Notes: generated by a model from the letters alone, not told the origin. 64,000 nt of DNA from Anisus vortex (GCA_949126835.1 CASBPS010000042.1:992001-1056000); one strand, 5' to 3'. Numbered from the stretch's first letter, positions 33,376 to 44,872 are shown. Numbers and translations are program-made.

Positions 33376-33612
33376 TAATTATATGGCGTCATCAAATTTT
33401 GCGTATTTATGCGTTTAAGAAGGGAACAAAATTTTGTTTTAATTTGCGTCGTAATTTGTAGAATGCAATATTTAAATGGTTTAAGTAAAAAAATTAAGTT
33501 ACCGGAAAATACTTTATCCCTGCTTAAGACAATTGCTTATAACTCCATGGGTTATTTTATCCAGTTCCGAGAACTGGGCACCTTTAGGCTTATCGCCTTG
33601 GTAACGGCCATT

Positions 33613-34100
33613 GTTTTAATTACCGGGCAATGTTTAAATTACCGGGCAATGTTTATAATACCAGGCAATGTTTAAATTACCGGGCAATGTTTAAATTACC
33701 GGGCAATGTTTATAATACCGGACAATGTTTAAATTACCGGGCAATGTTTAAATTACCGGGCAATGTTTATAATACTGGGCAATGTTTATAATACCGGGCA
33801 ATGTTTAAATTACCGGGCAATGTTTAAATTACCGGGCAATGTTTATAATACCGGGCAATGTTTATAATACCGGGCAATGTTTAAATTACCGGGCAATGTT
33901 TAAATTACCGGGCAATGTTTATAATACCGGGCAATGTTTATAATACCGGGCAATGTTTAAATTACCGGGCAATGTTTATAATACCGGGCAATGTTTATAA
34001 TACCGGGCAATGTTTATAATTCCGGGCAATGTTTAAATTACCAGGCAATGTTTAAATTACCGGGCAATGTTTAATTTGCCGGGCAATGTTCAAATTGCCG
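33613..34100 (+). repeat. Expanded 19-bp minisatellite, about 25 copies
   Basis: Two variants alternate, A (TTTAAATTACC) and B (TTTATAATACC), largely in AAB and then AABB order, giving a 57- to 76-bp higher-order period. Confidence 0.95.
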
Positions 34101-34612
34101 GAACTAAATTTTTAAAGTTTTAATTCGTGTCGTATACGTTTTATAAACATTATTTCATAAGGGTTTCATTTGTTATTGTTTTACATGTTGAATAGAAAAA
34201 TTAATTCTAAGTTTGCTTCCAAAGCAACAATAAATAAATAAATAGCAAAAAAACAAAAACAACACAACATAGGTCTGCGACTTAATGTTTGTCGTAAAAA
34301 AAATATATCAAACAATCATTAAAAAAAAAAAAAGTAGTGTCGAATGTTCTTAATCAATGAATAGAACAAAATATATTCATGTTTTAATTTGCGTCGTAAT
34401 TTATAGCGGGCAATTTTGTAATTGTTATAATGGGTGATGAGTAATGATTTTAACGGGTAATTCATGTTGTAGCGGGCAAATAAAAAATTACCTCACGTTT
34501 AAATTCGTGTCGTAGGTCATGCGGGCAATCTCATTATAACTGCCTGAGTAGTTAGAGTGTATGTAAACATAACTTTTAGCCGGTTCGGAGGACCGGGCAC
34601 ATAACGGCTTGT

Positions 34613-36094
34613 ATATATATAAATCTCAAAAGGAATATGTGGCTGGCTGGCTGGCTGGGTATGTACATACCGCATAATCTTTTTAAATACTGGACATAAA
34701 AACGTGAAATTTGCTACAAATATTCTTTGCGTTACGGCGGTGAACACTGTCAAGGTTTTAAAAAAATTAAAATGACCGCAGTGGTCAGTTTGGTCAAAAA
34801 ACGCGAATAAAACACATCTTTTGATTCACATTAACTTTGCCAGTACAACTTTTTATAGTTTTTCGTCACAAAGTTAGAAAAAAAAAGGATGCGCTGAGAT
34901 TATTTTTATGACGTCATCAAAGTTTGAGCATGGATTTTTTAGCAAAGAAGGGACATTTTTGATTCATGTTTAAATTGACGTAATCAAACTATGTGCATGG
35001 ATTTTTATCTCAATGATGGGAACAAATTTTCTTCATGTTTAAATTGCCTACGTGCCGTAAACAACATAAATTCTTTACACTACCAATACTGTAGTTGATT
35101 TTCTTAATCTATCACTACTTTAATACTTTACACTGTGAATACATGACTTAAAGCTAATTAATAATTTAAAACTTTACAAACATAGGACAAAGCAAATAGA
35201 TTCAGCATTTTTTTCTGTTTCGGGAAGTAATACCGACGCATTACTAAGCTTATTTAAACGCAGTGGTCCTGGTTACACTCTATATTTAAGCTTATAATTA
35301 TATGGCGTCATCAAACTTTGCGTATTTATGCGTTTAAGAAGGGAACAAAATTTTGTTTTATTAAGACTATTGTTTATAACTCCATAGGTTATTTTATCCA
35401 GTTCCGAGAACTGGGCACCTTTAGGCTTATCGCCTAGGTAACGGCCATTGTTTAAATTACGGGGCAATGTTTATAATACCGGGCAATGTTTAAATTACCG
35501 GGCAATGTTTAAATTACCGGGCAATGTTTAAATTACCGGGCAATGTTTAATTTGCCGGGCAATGTTCAAATTGCCGGAACTAACTTTTTAAAGTTTTAAT
35601 TCGTGTCGTATACGTTTTATAAACATTATTTCATATGGGTTTCATTTGTTATTGTTTTACATGTTGAATAGAAAATTTAATTCTAAGTTTGCTTCCAAAG
35701 CAACAATAAATAAATAAACAGCAAATAAACAAAAACAACACAACATAGGTCTGCGACTTAATGTTTGTCGTAAAAAAATATATCAAACAATCTTAAAAAA
35801 AATAATAAAAGTAGGCTACTGTCGAATGTTCTTTATCAATGAATAGAACAAAATATATTCAGGTTTTAATTTGCGTCGTAATTTATAGCGGGCAATTTTG
35901 TAATTGTTATAATGGGTGATGAGTAATGATTTTAAAGGGTAATTCATGTTGTAGCGGGCAAATAAAAAATTACCTCACGTTTAAATTCGTGTCGTAGGTC
36001 ATGCGGGCAATCTCATTATAACTGCCTGAGTAGTTAGAGTGTATGTAAACATAACTTTTAGCCGGTTCGGAGGACCGGGCACATAACGGCTTGT
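34613..36094 (+). repeat. Array unit 5 (1,482 bp)
   Basis: Nearly identical to unit 6. TGACGTCA 34909-34916. Minisatellite 35450-35579 (about 7 copies). Type II hairpin 36062-36078. Confidence 0.85.
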
Positions 36095-37575
36095 ATATAT
36101 ATAAATCTCAAAAGGAATATGTGGCTGGCTGGCTGGCTGGGTATGTACATACCGCATAATCTTTTTAAATACTGGACATAAAAACGTGAAATTTGCTACA
36201 AATATTCTTTGCGTTACGGCGGTGAACACTGTCAAGGTTTTAAAAAAATTAAAATGACCGCAGTGGTCAGTTTGGTCAAAAAACGCGAATAAAACACATC
36301 TTTTGATTCACATTAACTTTGCCAGTACAACTTTTTATATTTTTTTGTCACAAAGTTAGAAAAAAAAGGATGCGCTGAGATTATTTTTATGACGTCATCA
36401 AAGTTTGAGCATGGATTTTTTAGCAAAGAAGGGACATTTTTGATTCATGTTTAAATTGACGTAATCAAACTATGTGCATGGATTTTTATCTCAATGATGG
36501 GAACAAATTTTCTTCATGTTTAAATTGCCTACGTGCCGTAAACAACATAAATTCTTTACACTACCAATACTGTAGTTGATTTTCTTAATCTATCACTACT
36601 TTAATACTTTACACTGTGAATACATGACTTAAAGCTAATTAATAATTTAAAACTTTACAAACATAGGACAAAGCAAATAGATTCAGCATTTTTTTCTGTT
36701 TCGGGAAGTAATACCGACGCATTACTAAGCTTATTTAAACGCAGTGGTCCTGGTTACACTCTATATTTAAGCTTATAATTATATGGCGTCATCAAACTTT
36801 GCGTATTTATGCGTTTAAGAAGGGAACAAAATTTTGTTTTATAAAGACTATTGTTTTTAACTCCATGGGTTATTTTATCCAGTTCCGAGAACTGGGCACC
36901 TTTAGGCTTATCGCCTAGGTAACGGCCATTGTTTAAATTACCGGGCAATGTTTATAATACCGGGCAATGTTTAAATTACCGGGCAATGTTTAAATTACCG
37001 GGCAATGTTTAAATTACCGGGCAATGTTTAATTTGCCGGGCAATGTTCAAATTGCCGGAACTAACTTTTTAAAGTTTTAATTCGTGTCGTATACGTTTTA
37101 TAAACATTATTTCATATGGGTTTCATTTGTTATTGTTTTACATGTTGAATAGAAAATTTAATTCTAAGTTTGCTTCCAAAGCAACAATAAATAAATAAAC
37201 AGCAAATAAACAAAAACAACACAACATAGGTCTGCGACTTAATGTTTGTCGTAAAAAAATATATCAAACAATCATAAAAAAAAAAATAAAAGTAGGCTAC
37301 TGTCGAATGTTCTTTATCAATGAATAGAACAAAATATATTCATGTTTTAATTTGCGTCGTAATTTATAGCGGGCAATTTTGTAATTGTTATAATGGGTGA
37401 TGAGTAATGATTTTAAAGGGTAATTCATGTTGTAGCGGGCAAATAAAAAATTACCTCACGTTTAAATTCGTGTCGTAGGTCATGCGGGCAATCTCATTAT
37501 AACTGCCTGAGTAGTTAGAGTGTATGTAAACATAACTTTTAGCCGGTTCGGAGGACCGGGCACATACCGTCTTGT
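36095..37575 (+). repeat. Array unit 6 (1,481 bp)
   Basis: Nearly identical to unit 5. TGACGTCA 36390-36397. Minisatellite 36931-37060 (about 7 copies). Type II hairpin 37543-37559. The end reads CACATACCGTCTTGT, two changes from the usual end. Confidence 0.85.
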
Positions 37576-38170
37576 ATATATATAAATCTCAAAAGGAATA
37601 TGTATGTGGCTGGCTGGCTGGCTGGGTATGTACATACCGCATAATCTTTTTAAATACTGGACATAAAAACGTGAAATTTGCTACAAATATTCTTTGCGTT
37701 ACGGCGGTGAACACTGTCAAGGTTTTAAAAAAATTTAAATGACCGCAGTGGTCAGTTTGGTCAAAAAACGCGAATAAAACGACATATTTTGGGTTCATGT
37801 TGAATTTGCCGTTCCAACTTTTTATAGTTTTTCGATCGATCGCGCTAAGAAAATAAAAAAAAAGGATGGCGTTGAGATTTTTTTCAGGATGACGTCATCA
37901 AAGTTTGCGCAGGGATAGCTAGCTGTCTTTTTTTTTATGGCGTCATCGAGTTTTGCGTATTCATTTTAATTAAATTCGCTTCAACGTTTGCTAATGTACT
38001 TTATGAATGAATAGAAAAAAATATATTCACGTTTTAATTTGCGTCGTAATTTATAGCGGGATATTTTTAAATTGTTATAATGGGTAATGATTAATGGTTT
38101 TAATGGGTAACTTACGTTGTATCTGGCAAATACAAAATTCCATCACGTTTTTATTCGTGTTGTATGTGTC

Positions 38171-38915
38171 CACAGAATAGGTATAAAACAGAATGCGCAA
38201 TCGCATTATATTTCTGTTTTGGGCAGTAATACCGACGCCATACTAAGCTTATTTAAACGCAGCGGTCCTGGTTACACTCTATATTTATGCTTATTTAGCC
38301 TACAACGTCCTTTTCTTCAAATCTACAAGTTCGAACACCCAAAGCTAATATTTCAGGCAAAATGTGCATAAACGGTTGTGTAATAAACTACAACAATGAT
38401 GCGAAAACGACTGATTATCGTAAAAAAGAGCATGTCAAACTGCATGGCTTTCCTGACTCCATAAAGGATAAACAACAGCATAAACAACCTCATATTAACT
38501 CATTATGAATTATATGCCTATTTCCCTTCATAATTTTAAAAGTTTATTTTGGTTTAAAAAGTATATATATTTATGTACCGGTAGCCGCAGCAATTTAGTT
38601 ACCGGTACCGAGCTACGTCTAAGCCATTTTTTTTTTCAAATCAGTACCGGGTAATAAAATATTTATACATCATATTGGCCTAATCATATAATGTTCAAAA
38701 CAAAATGGGTAATTAAGTCAAATTTATATAAAAGTAAGCCTATAATGAAAGATAATGTAGGCCCTATATATATTGTATATATTTATGGCAGACGTAGATA
38801 TCATTTCTCATTTTACTATAGTAGCGTCTCTAGCGACCGCTGCATTGCGGAAAATGGTAACTTTTAGTGAGTGCGTATATAGGGATTGTGCATTCTGTTC
38901 TATACCTATTCTGTG
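38171..38915 (+). mobile_element. P-like element with THAP exon, 745 bp
   Basis: Inverted repeats as in the 28055 copy. Flanks TATGTGTC (38163-38170) and TATACGTC (38916-38923). Since unit 7 as a whole copies unit 1, this is probably a duplicate of one insertion rather than an independent event. Confidence 0.8.
38362..38508 (+). CDS. THAP-like N-terminal exon, 48 residues
   Basis: The open frame MCINGCVINYNNDAKTTDYR, then KKEHVKLHGFPDSIKDKQQ, ends at a TGA at 38506-38508. C-x3-C, N-Y after the second cysteine and V-K-L-H-G-F-P-D fit the first half of a THAP zinc finger (start to F-x-x-P turn). The C-x2-H half is missing, so it is either an exon or a truncated relic. It lies inside the 38171-38915 element, about 190 bp from its left end. 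No P-type catalytic domain is present. Confidence 0.55.
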   Translation: MCINGCVINYNNDAKTTDYRKKEHVKLHGFPDSIKDKQQHKQPHINSL

Positions 38916-39643
38916 TATACGTCTTATAAACTTTGTAGCGGGAAATTTTTTTTAATTGCCAGGCAATGTTTAAATTGCCGAGCTCAACGTTTTAAAGTTT
39001 TAATTTGTATCGTATACGTCTTATAAACTATGTAGCGGGAAATTTTTATATTGCCGGGCAATGTTTAAATTTGCCGGACCAACTTTTTAAAGTTTTAATT
39101 CATGTCGTATACGTTGTATAAACTATGATTCATATCGGTTTCAGTTGTTATTGTTTTTCCTGTTGAATTTAAAATTTAATTCTAAGTTTCCTTCCAAAGC
39201 AACAATAATTAAATAGCAAATAACACCAACAAAAAAAAAATAAAAAAAAAAAAAAAAAAAATATTGCTCTACGACTAATGTTGTAGCAAAAAAATATATA
39301 AAACAATCATTTTCGAATTAACAGTACTTTTTAAAAGACATGTGAGTTCTGTTTTACAGAAAGAGTTTAATTACCCAATAAACTCACAAAATTCGATCAT
39401 AGTGCTCATACTTTGAGCAAGAAATAAATAAAAAATTATTATTATTTGTTTTTCCTTTTTAGTTGTATTTGTAATTGGTGTATAATAAAGTGTGCAAAAC
39501 AAAAATAAATTTAAAAAATACTGACCACAAAAAAAAAACATACTACTTTATGTATGTTGCAAAAACAAAACTAAAAAACTATAATGTGTCAAGCATATTC
39601 TAAAAAAAAGCCCGTTCGAAGAATCGGGCACATAACGGCTTGT

Positions 39644-40110
39644 ATATATATAAATCTCAAAAGGAATATGTGGCTGGCTGGCTGGCTGGCTGGCTGGGTA
39701 TGTACATACCGCATAATCTTTTTAAATACTGGACATAAAAACGTGAAATTTGCTACAAATATTCTTTGCGTTACGGCGGTGAACACTGTCAAGGTTTTAA
39801 AAAAATTAAAATGACCGCAGTGGTCAGTTTGGTCAAAAAACGCGAAAAAAACACAACTTTTGATTCACATTGTCTTTGCCAGTACAATTTTTTATAGTTT
39901 TTCGTCACAAAGTTAGAAAAAAAAAGGATGCGCTGAGATTATTTTTATGACGTAATCAATCTTTGCTCATCGATTTTATAGCAATGAAGGGACATTTTTG
40001 ATTCATGTTTAAATTGACGTCATCAAACTATGTGCATGGATTTTTATCTCAATGATGGGAACACATTTTCTTCATGTTTAAATTGTCTACGTGCCGTAAA
40101 CAACATAAAT
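39644..40110 (+). repeat. Array unit 8, truncated
   Basis: Starts normally and follows unit 4 through TGACGTCA (40015-40022) and CTACGTGCCGTAAACAACAT, then stops where dispersed repeat sequence begins. Confidence 0.8.
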
Positions 40111-40139
40111 GTCTTTCTCTTATTATTTTAATAACAAAA

Positions 40140-40345
40140 ACTTTAGACATATATTTAGTAAACATCAAAATGCTTCCTGTTTACGCCCCGTGTTGGGCGC
40201 TACAGCTCGGAACCCTGTTTAAACTTTAGACATATATTTAGTAAACATTAAATCAGATTCAGGTAGGAAATTTAGAGAAAAACAGAAAGAAAGACAAAAC
40301 ATACCAGAATTTCAGATTTTGAATTTTAATTAATCAAGTACTCGC
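40140..40345 (+). repeat. Dispersed repeat module
   Basis: GACATATATTTAGTAAACAT appears twice (about 40146 and 40237). It matches 47330-47440 and 9600-9700. Confidence 0.7.
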
Positions 40346-40589
40346 TATCCAAACATTATTGCCCTCGATTCTCGACCTCGTCCAAGTAGGAAAAATAAAA
40401 TAAAATGCTCATTTATTTCATTAAGTTTTCTTTGTGTTTATTGTAATATCGAGCTTTGTTAATACCCATGAAAGTATTATAATATGATAATAACGAAAGG
40501 GTTGGGTTAACACGCAGCGAAATTTATTTCTTATAGGCTAGTTATAGGAAATATTCTCTGGGGACGAGCTTAGTAGGATATGATAATTC

Positions 40590-40901
40590 TCCTAAGGATT
40601 AGTGTTTTAAATGATGTTACGGTACTGGTTTCCCTGTTTACTCAGGCAACCCATTCCACGCTCGTATATTACTCGTGAAGAAATTGTATTTATACGCATT
40701 TGTTCTCGTATAAGGGATAAAGAAAGTGTTTTTGTCTTTATGTTTTTCCAAGCATCGCATCAGGTTGTTATTGTGTTGCATTCCTAAATTATAATTTAAT
40801 GCCTTATATATTATTACTATTTTATTCTTTGCCCTTCCGTCCTCTATTGTTTCTAGTCTTAGTAAATTAACTATTGGTGTTAATCTTGTAGTTATGAACA
40901 T
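40590..40901 (-). pseudogene. LINE reverse transcriptase C-terminus, CR1/Jockey-type
   Basis: The minus frame from 40901 reads LTPIVNLLRLETIEDGRAKN, KIVIIYKALNYNLG and TRTNAYKYNFFTSNIRAWN, then GLPE. The order L-x-x-R-R-x-x-x-x-x-x-x-x-K, R-T-x-x-Y-x-Y-x-F-F and I-R-x-W-N-x-L-P is the standard C-terminus of these LINE proteins. It is the best-preserved copy of the module that also occurs, more decayed, at 15270, 45060, 51820 and 60360. 5'-truncated. Confidence 0.8.
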
Positions 40902-40989
40902 TTACTAGTAATAAACCTTGCAAAAGCCCTGCATTTAACATTATGGAAAAATATAATGAATATAAAACAATCAATTTTTCCATTGATTT

Positions 40990-40992
<3 letters not shown>

Positions 40993-41038
<46 letters not shown>
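40993..41038 (+). repeat. (TA)n microsatellite
   Basis: About 23 uninterrupted AT dinucleotides, followed by imperfect ones. Confidence 0.95.
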
Positions 41039-41047
<9 letters not shown>

Positions 41048-41049
41048 TT

Positions 41050-41770
41050 AAAGTTTATTCACCATAAGTACATGTACAATGATAGTCAATTTCAATTCAA
41101 TACAATAATTGCAAAAAAGAGAAGAAAAGTAAAGAAAAAGGATAGGAGACAATTATTTTAATTTTTTTTTTACAAATTAAAGGAATAGAAGACAACAAGG
41201 AAATGTGTAGTAACTGTTTATATGATTATGTCCCATATTTGGGTACAGTTAAAAATGGTTAATTAATTATTTTTTTTCCAATAACATCAGAAGCACAAAT
41301 ATAAGGACAAAGCTATTTATGTCAATTTATATCATTAACATATAAAAAAAATTATTTTATAGCCTAAAAATAAAGGTAATAAGACATAACTTTAATTATT
41401 ACAAGAGGGTTTTATTTGTTCATAATTTTCACGATTCTGTTCCTTATCCGGGTTACAAAAAAAAAGTATAGCCAAATATCCTTTTTATTCTTAACAAAAA
41501 TATAACAAGACGTCTAGTTTCATTAATATTAAAAATTAAAATATTTCAAAATAATATTAGCGGCAGTTTGGTTAGAGTGGTCGTTTATTAAGGTAGGTAG
41601 GATAACAAGCTCATGTTTAACAAATTATTTGAACGTTTACTTTTGAGGGAAATAACTCTTGTTCAACAAGTTGAGTTTAGCGACTTTCTTCGCTTATCTC
41701 TCCTGTCGGCTGGAGGACGCTGAGTCGGTCACTTGCATCTCCTTACTTTTTAAAATAGTATTACAAGTTT
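41050..41770. other. AT-rich spacer
   Basis: No gene or named repeat seen. Confidence 0.4.
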
Positions 41771-41779
41771 GAAAAGCTT

Positions 41780-41960
41780 ATTTGAAACTGTGGGAAGACG
41801 GGTGTGTTTACTAGTAAACAAAAAAATAGGCACGGCTTGTCTACCTTCCCTCCCGTCACGGGACCAAGAGACAACTGGTCTTGCCCTGATGCCGTCTGTG
41901 TACTCGTGGCGGGAAAGGGAGTCGGGGCTGATATTTTTATACCGGAATATAACCAGTATA
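41780..41960 (+). repeat. GC-rich block shared with 22205-22480
   Basis: CTGATGCCGTCTGTGTACTC (41887) and GTCGGGGCTGATATTTTTAT (about 41922). Three overlapping short frames exist, none conserved with 22.3 kb. Confidence 0.5.
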
Positions 41961-41964
41961 AGTA

Positions 41965-42650
41965 CACACAGTGTACAAAGAATAGTTTTTACCATGTTGA
42001 GAATAATTTTTGCCAATCATATCAAGTACATAATATACAGAAATTGTAATTACAAAATATTAGAAATGTTTGTTCATAGCATTTGGCTATAATAACACAA
42101 ATAAAATAATGAAAGTTAAAATTGGTGCATATAAAAAACCAAGTTATGTCAAGAAAAAAAAGTAACATTGCATGTTTAGAATACATTTTATGTTTTTATT
42201 AAGAAATGAAAACATACAGTTATATTCAAATTTTGAACCAAATACAGAAATTGTAAAGTTGGTTTAAGTTTCTCCTTAGTATGGGTCAGCCGTTGAAAGG
42301 CTTTATCTTGAAAAGGTGGGGACCCAGCACATGGATGAAAGGAAATTGACGAATAATTTTTCATTGAAAAGCAATAAATGAACATTTAAAAACAGAATGA
42401 TTTTCTGGTCGCCTGAACTTATTAATTTGTAAAGAAAATTACAATGATCTTAGATAATTGATTCGTGGGATTTAACAATTACATATCAATTTGTTTCAGC
42501 AAAGTGCTATTACTCTAAATAATATGTTTCGATTTCTACATAAGTTCCGGTGTAGGTTACAATGAAATGTACAAAACTGTTTTGTTTTCTTATAGATATC
42601 TAAGCGCATATTAATATTAAACCCTGTTAAATTTAATCATTTTTAAACAT
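41965..42650. other. Spacer without gene
   Basis: The last part (TTCCGGTGTAGGTTACAATG, 42546) matches about 50138 onward. Confidence 0.4.
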
Positions 42651-43720
42651 ATTAAAATCAAACCATTCTGAAAGGGTGATAATTAACGAGCGATACAAAC
42701 TTCGCTCAATGCTGAATCAATCTCTATTTATCTATTTAATTTATATTGGCTTGTGTCCGACAGTACGACTCATATTTCTTTTTAGTATTATATATGAACT
42801 GTGATTTGATAGCAGCTTTTAAGCAGCACTTGTGTTCTACGTTACTAAAGAGCACGTCTCACTAGATCGCGTAAAAAAAAGGCGGCTGATCATTGTGCAT
42901 CCCCAAATCCCCAAATATGCCGTAGCCACAATAACTGGTGAACGCTGCTCCAATCACACTGTGCTATATTTGGTCTGACGGGTACTTTAGTTTACATAAA
43001 TCAGGACTTTGAATTACTTTTACGTCACAATTACACAGTAGACACATAGACTAAGTCAATTGTAGAACAGTCTCTTATTTGTCTCTTAACCGACTTAGTT
43101 AAAGATTACCTAAATATAGGAATAATAAAAATAGCAGATGAGTTTAAACGGTTCACCCTCCCCACCCCCTACCACTGCCGGTAACATCAGTGCCCCTTAA
43201 CATATTATCTTCGCCCGCTGCGGGGCGATAATCTTCCGTTGTGAACCTATGATTTAAGTAGAATTAATTGAAGACTCGTGTATAAGACTTAGAAAATAGA
43301 TTATCAACGAGGGCGGTAAGGAGTTATGGGAAGGGAGGGGTTGTTGAGGTTTCTTGGGACGGCAAAGGGGGGGGGGGCATTTAAGTAAAATTAAGCCTTG
43401 ATAACTTTATTTAGATTAATCAGGTCCCATTTATTAATCAATAATTTAAAATGTAGATATTATTATTTGTTTTTAAATCATTTAGCAGTAATTTTTAACT
43501 ACATAAGTCGACACAAAAAGAAATCGACTGTTCCACAATTGACCAACATGTGTAGTGAGTTATTGCGATGAGAGAAACACATACCAACTAGAAATGTTAC
43601 TATATTTAGACTTATCTCATGGAATAAGAAAAGGGGAGGGGTCGGTATTTATTACAGATAAAATGCGGCTTGCTGGTAAATATCTGCTATCATTTAATAA
43701 AACACTTACTACTGTGGGTG
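42650..43720 (+). repeat. Macro-repeat interior, copy 5
   Basis: AACGAGCGATACAAACTTCG (42688), a SINE remnant (42880-43030), GGGGCGATAATCTTCCGTTG (about 43223), a 13-G run (about 43367), and TATTTATTACAGATAAAATG (about 43647). Same order as 50225-51270. Confidence 0.75.
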
Positions 43721-43883
43721 ACTATATGTAGATGAACTAAGTAGATTACGTTTTCGATCTTAAATAAATGTTTAGTTTTTAATGGCATTGTCAAAATGCA
43801 TATTCAATTTATTAACAAACACAATCAGGACTACGAAGGGTCACGGCATTTAAGGTGACTGAGAAACGCTGGCTTGAAGGATT

Positions 43884-44872
43884 TTTGTTGCATGCGGTAT
43901 GAAGGAGTCGAGATACAGAGTTGATTTTTGGTACACAGCCTTCTATCAACATAAAAATAACTCTGAAATAACAATTTTTGACCTATCGTACCCGTGGGGG
44001 TGGGGTCAGAATGTCCAATATATTGGACGCCATGAACGCCAGGATCCATTTTGTCCTCATCAGACGAAATAGAAAAATAGTTTTATTTTCAGTAGTCTCT
44101 AAAGTATAATCATAATTTGACTACATATATTGAAACCTTTTATAATTAGCTATCAAAAACATGTAAATATAGCATGTATCAGTTTGTAAAGGATAAATAT
44201 TATAATAAAAGGTGAGAAAAATTAGCTCAGTCGATAAAGTAAAATATAAAAAAAATGTTTTTTTAGTTCATTGCATGTTTTTTTGTTACATTTACATTAC
44301 ATTTTTATATATAATGTTTCTTTTGAGCTTTGTACAATATAATACAATACAAATTCTTCTCCTCTGTCATTCTATTTCATACCAAGATACATACTACTTT
44401 TTTTTTCTATTCTACCTATACACAGTAACGGTCCTCTTATGCATGACGTCAAATAGTTTGGACATTCCAATAAAAAGTACTTTCTCCTTGTATGCATGGT
44501 GTCCAATTTATTGGACATGGCACTAAAAATAACTCTGACTTATAAATATCAAAATATATACGCTAGGATCTGTTTAGTTATGTAGCTGTAACATAAATAC
44601 ACACTTCCATTGGATTTTTAAAATACTAGAAGTATTGTGTTGAGTACAAAAAAATAAAATTATGTCCCTTACCCCCTAAAGGCTTCGAACGTCTTCCATT
44701 GTAATTGTTTTTGAAAAAAAAAAGTAGTCAAGAGTACCGGCTCTTAGTTATTTAAAAACACGGTCCATATAAACATTAAGACACAGAACAAAATATCTTT
44801 TGCATAAAGCAAAAGGTATGAGAATACAAAAATTCGAAAAAGTGTCCAATATATTGGACGCTATGCAACAAA
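43884..44872. mobile_element. Unclassified ~989-bp insertion
   Basis: The macro-repeat is interrupted here relative to 51440 and 60165. Ends are 10-bp inverted repeats TTTGTTGCAT (43884) and ATGCAACAAA (ending 44872). Inside are three copies of a 16-bp palindrome GTCCAATWTATTGGAC (44013-44028, 44501-44516, 44843-44858). No transposase is recognisable. The minus frame at 43831-44049 crosses the boundary and is not credible. Confidence 0.6.

Larger units (their letters stand above)
32662..34612 (+). repeat. Array unit 4 (1,951 bp)
   Basis: The first half resembles unit 8 (AACTTTTGATTCACATTGTC), later parts units 5/6. TGACGTCA at 32981-32988 and 33048-33055. P-like interior remnant at 33293-33375. 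Perfect-stem hairpin CCAGTTCCGAGAACTGG at about 33560. Type II hairpin at 34580-34596. Confidence 0.85.
37576..39643 (+). repeat. Array unit 7 (2,068 bp)
   Basis: Close copy of unit 1 including the P-like insertion. TGACGTCA 37890-37897. Type I hairpin 39611-39628. An A-rich run lies at 39229-39260. Confidence 0.85.
27413..40110 (+). repeat. Head-to-tail array of eight Helentron-like units
   Basis: Each complete unit starts at TATATATAAATCTCAAAAGG (with variable CATAT microsatellite in units 1 and 2), carries GTATGT and (GGCT)n runs, then CCGCATAATCTTTTTAAATA, and ends with a hairpin plus GGGCACATAACGGCTTGT or a close variant. Units abut directly. A short 3' hairpin, no terminal inverted repeats and tandem multimers are known for Helentrons/HINEs. 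No Rep/helicase is encoded here, so if the idea is right these are non-autonomous. The repeated minus frames reading FTAVTQRIFVANFTFLCPVF are by-products of the repeat. Confidence 0.8.

Noticed and set aside
33613..34100. CRISPR array
   Set aside because: The 19-bp repeats are contiguous with no spacers, and the context is eukaryotic. It is a minisatellite.
27444..39814. Repeated small protein family (FTAVTQRIFVANFTFLCPVF frames; TQPASQP runs)
   Set aside because: The frames follow the array repeat, start and stop at different points, and TQPASQP comes from the (GGCT)n microsatellite read backwards.
43831..44049. 72-residue minus-strand protein
   Set aside because: It spans the boundary between the macro-repeat and the 43884 insertion and lacks any family motif.
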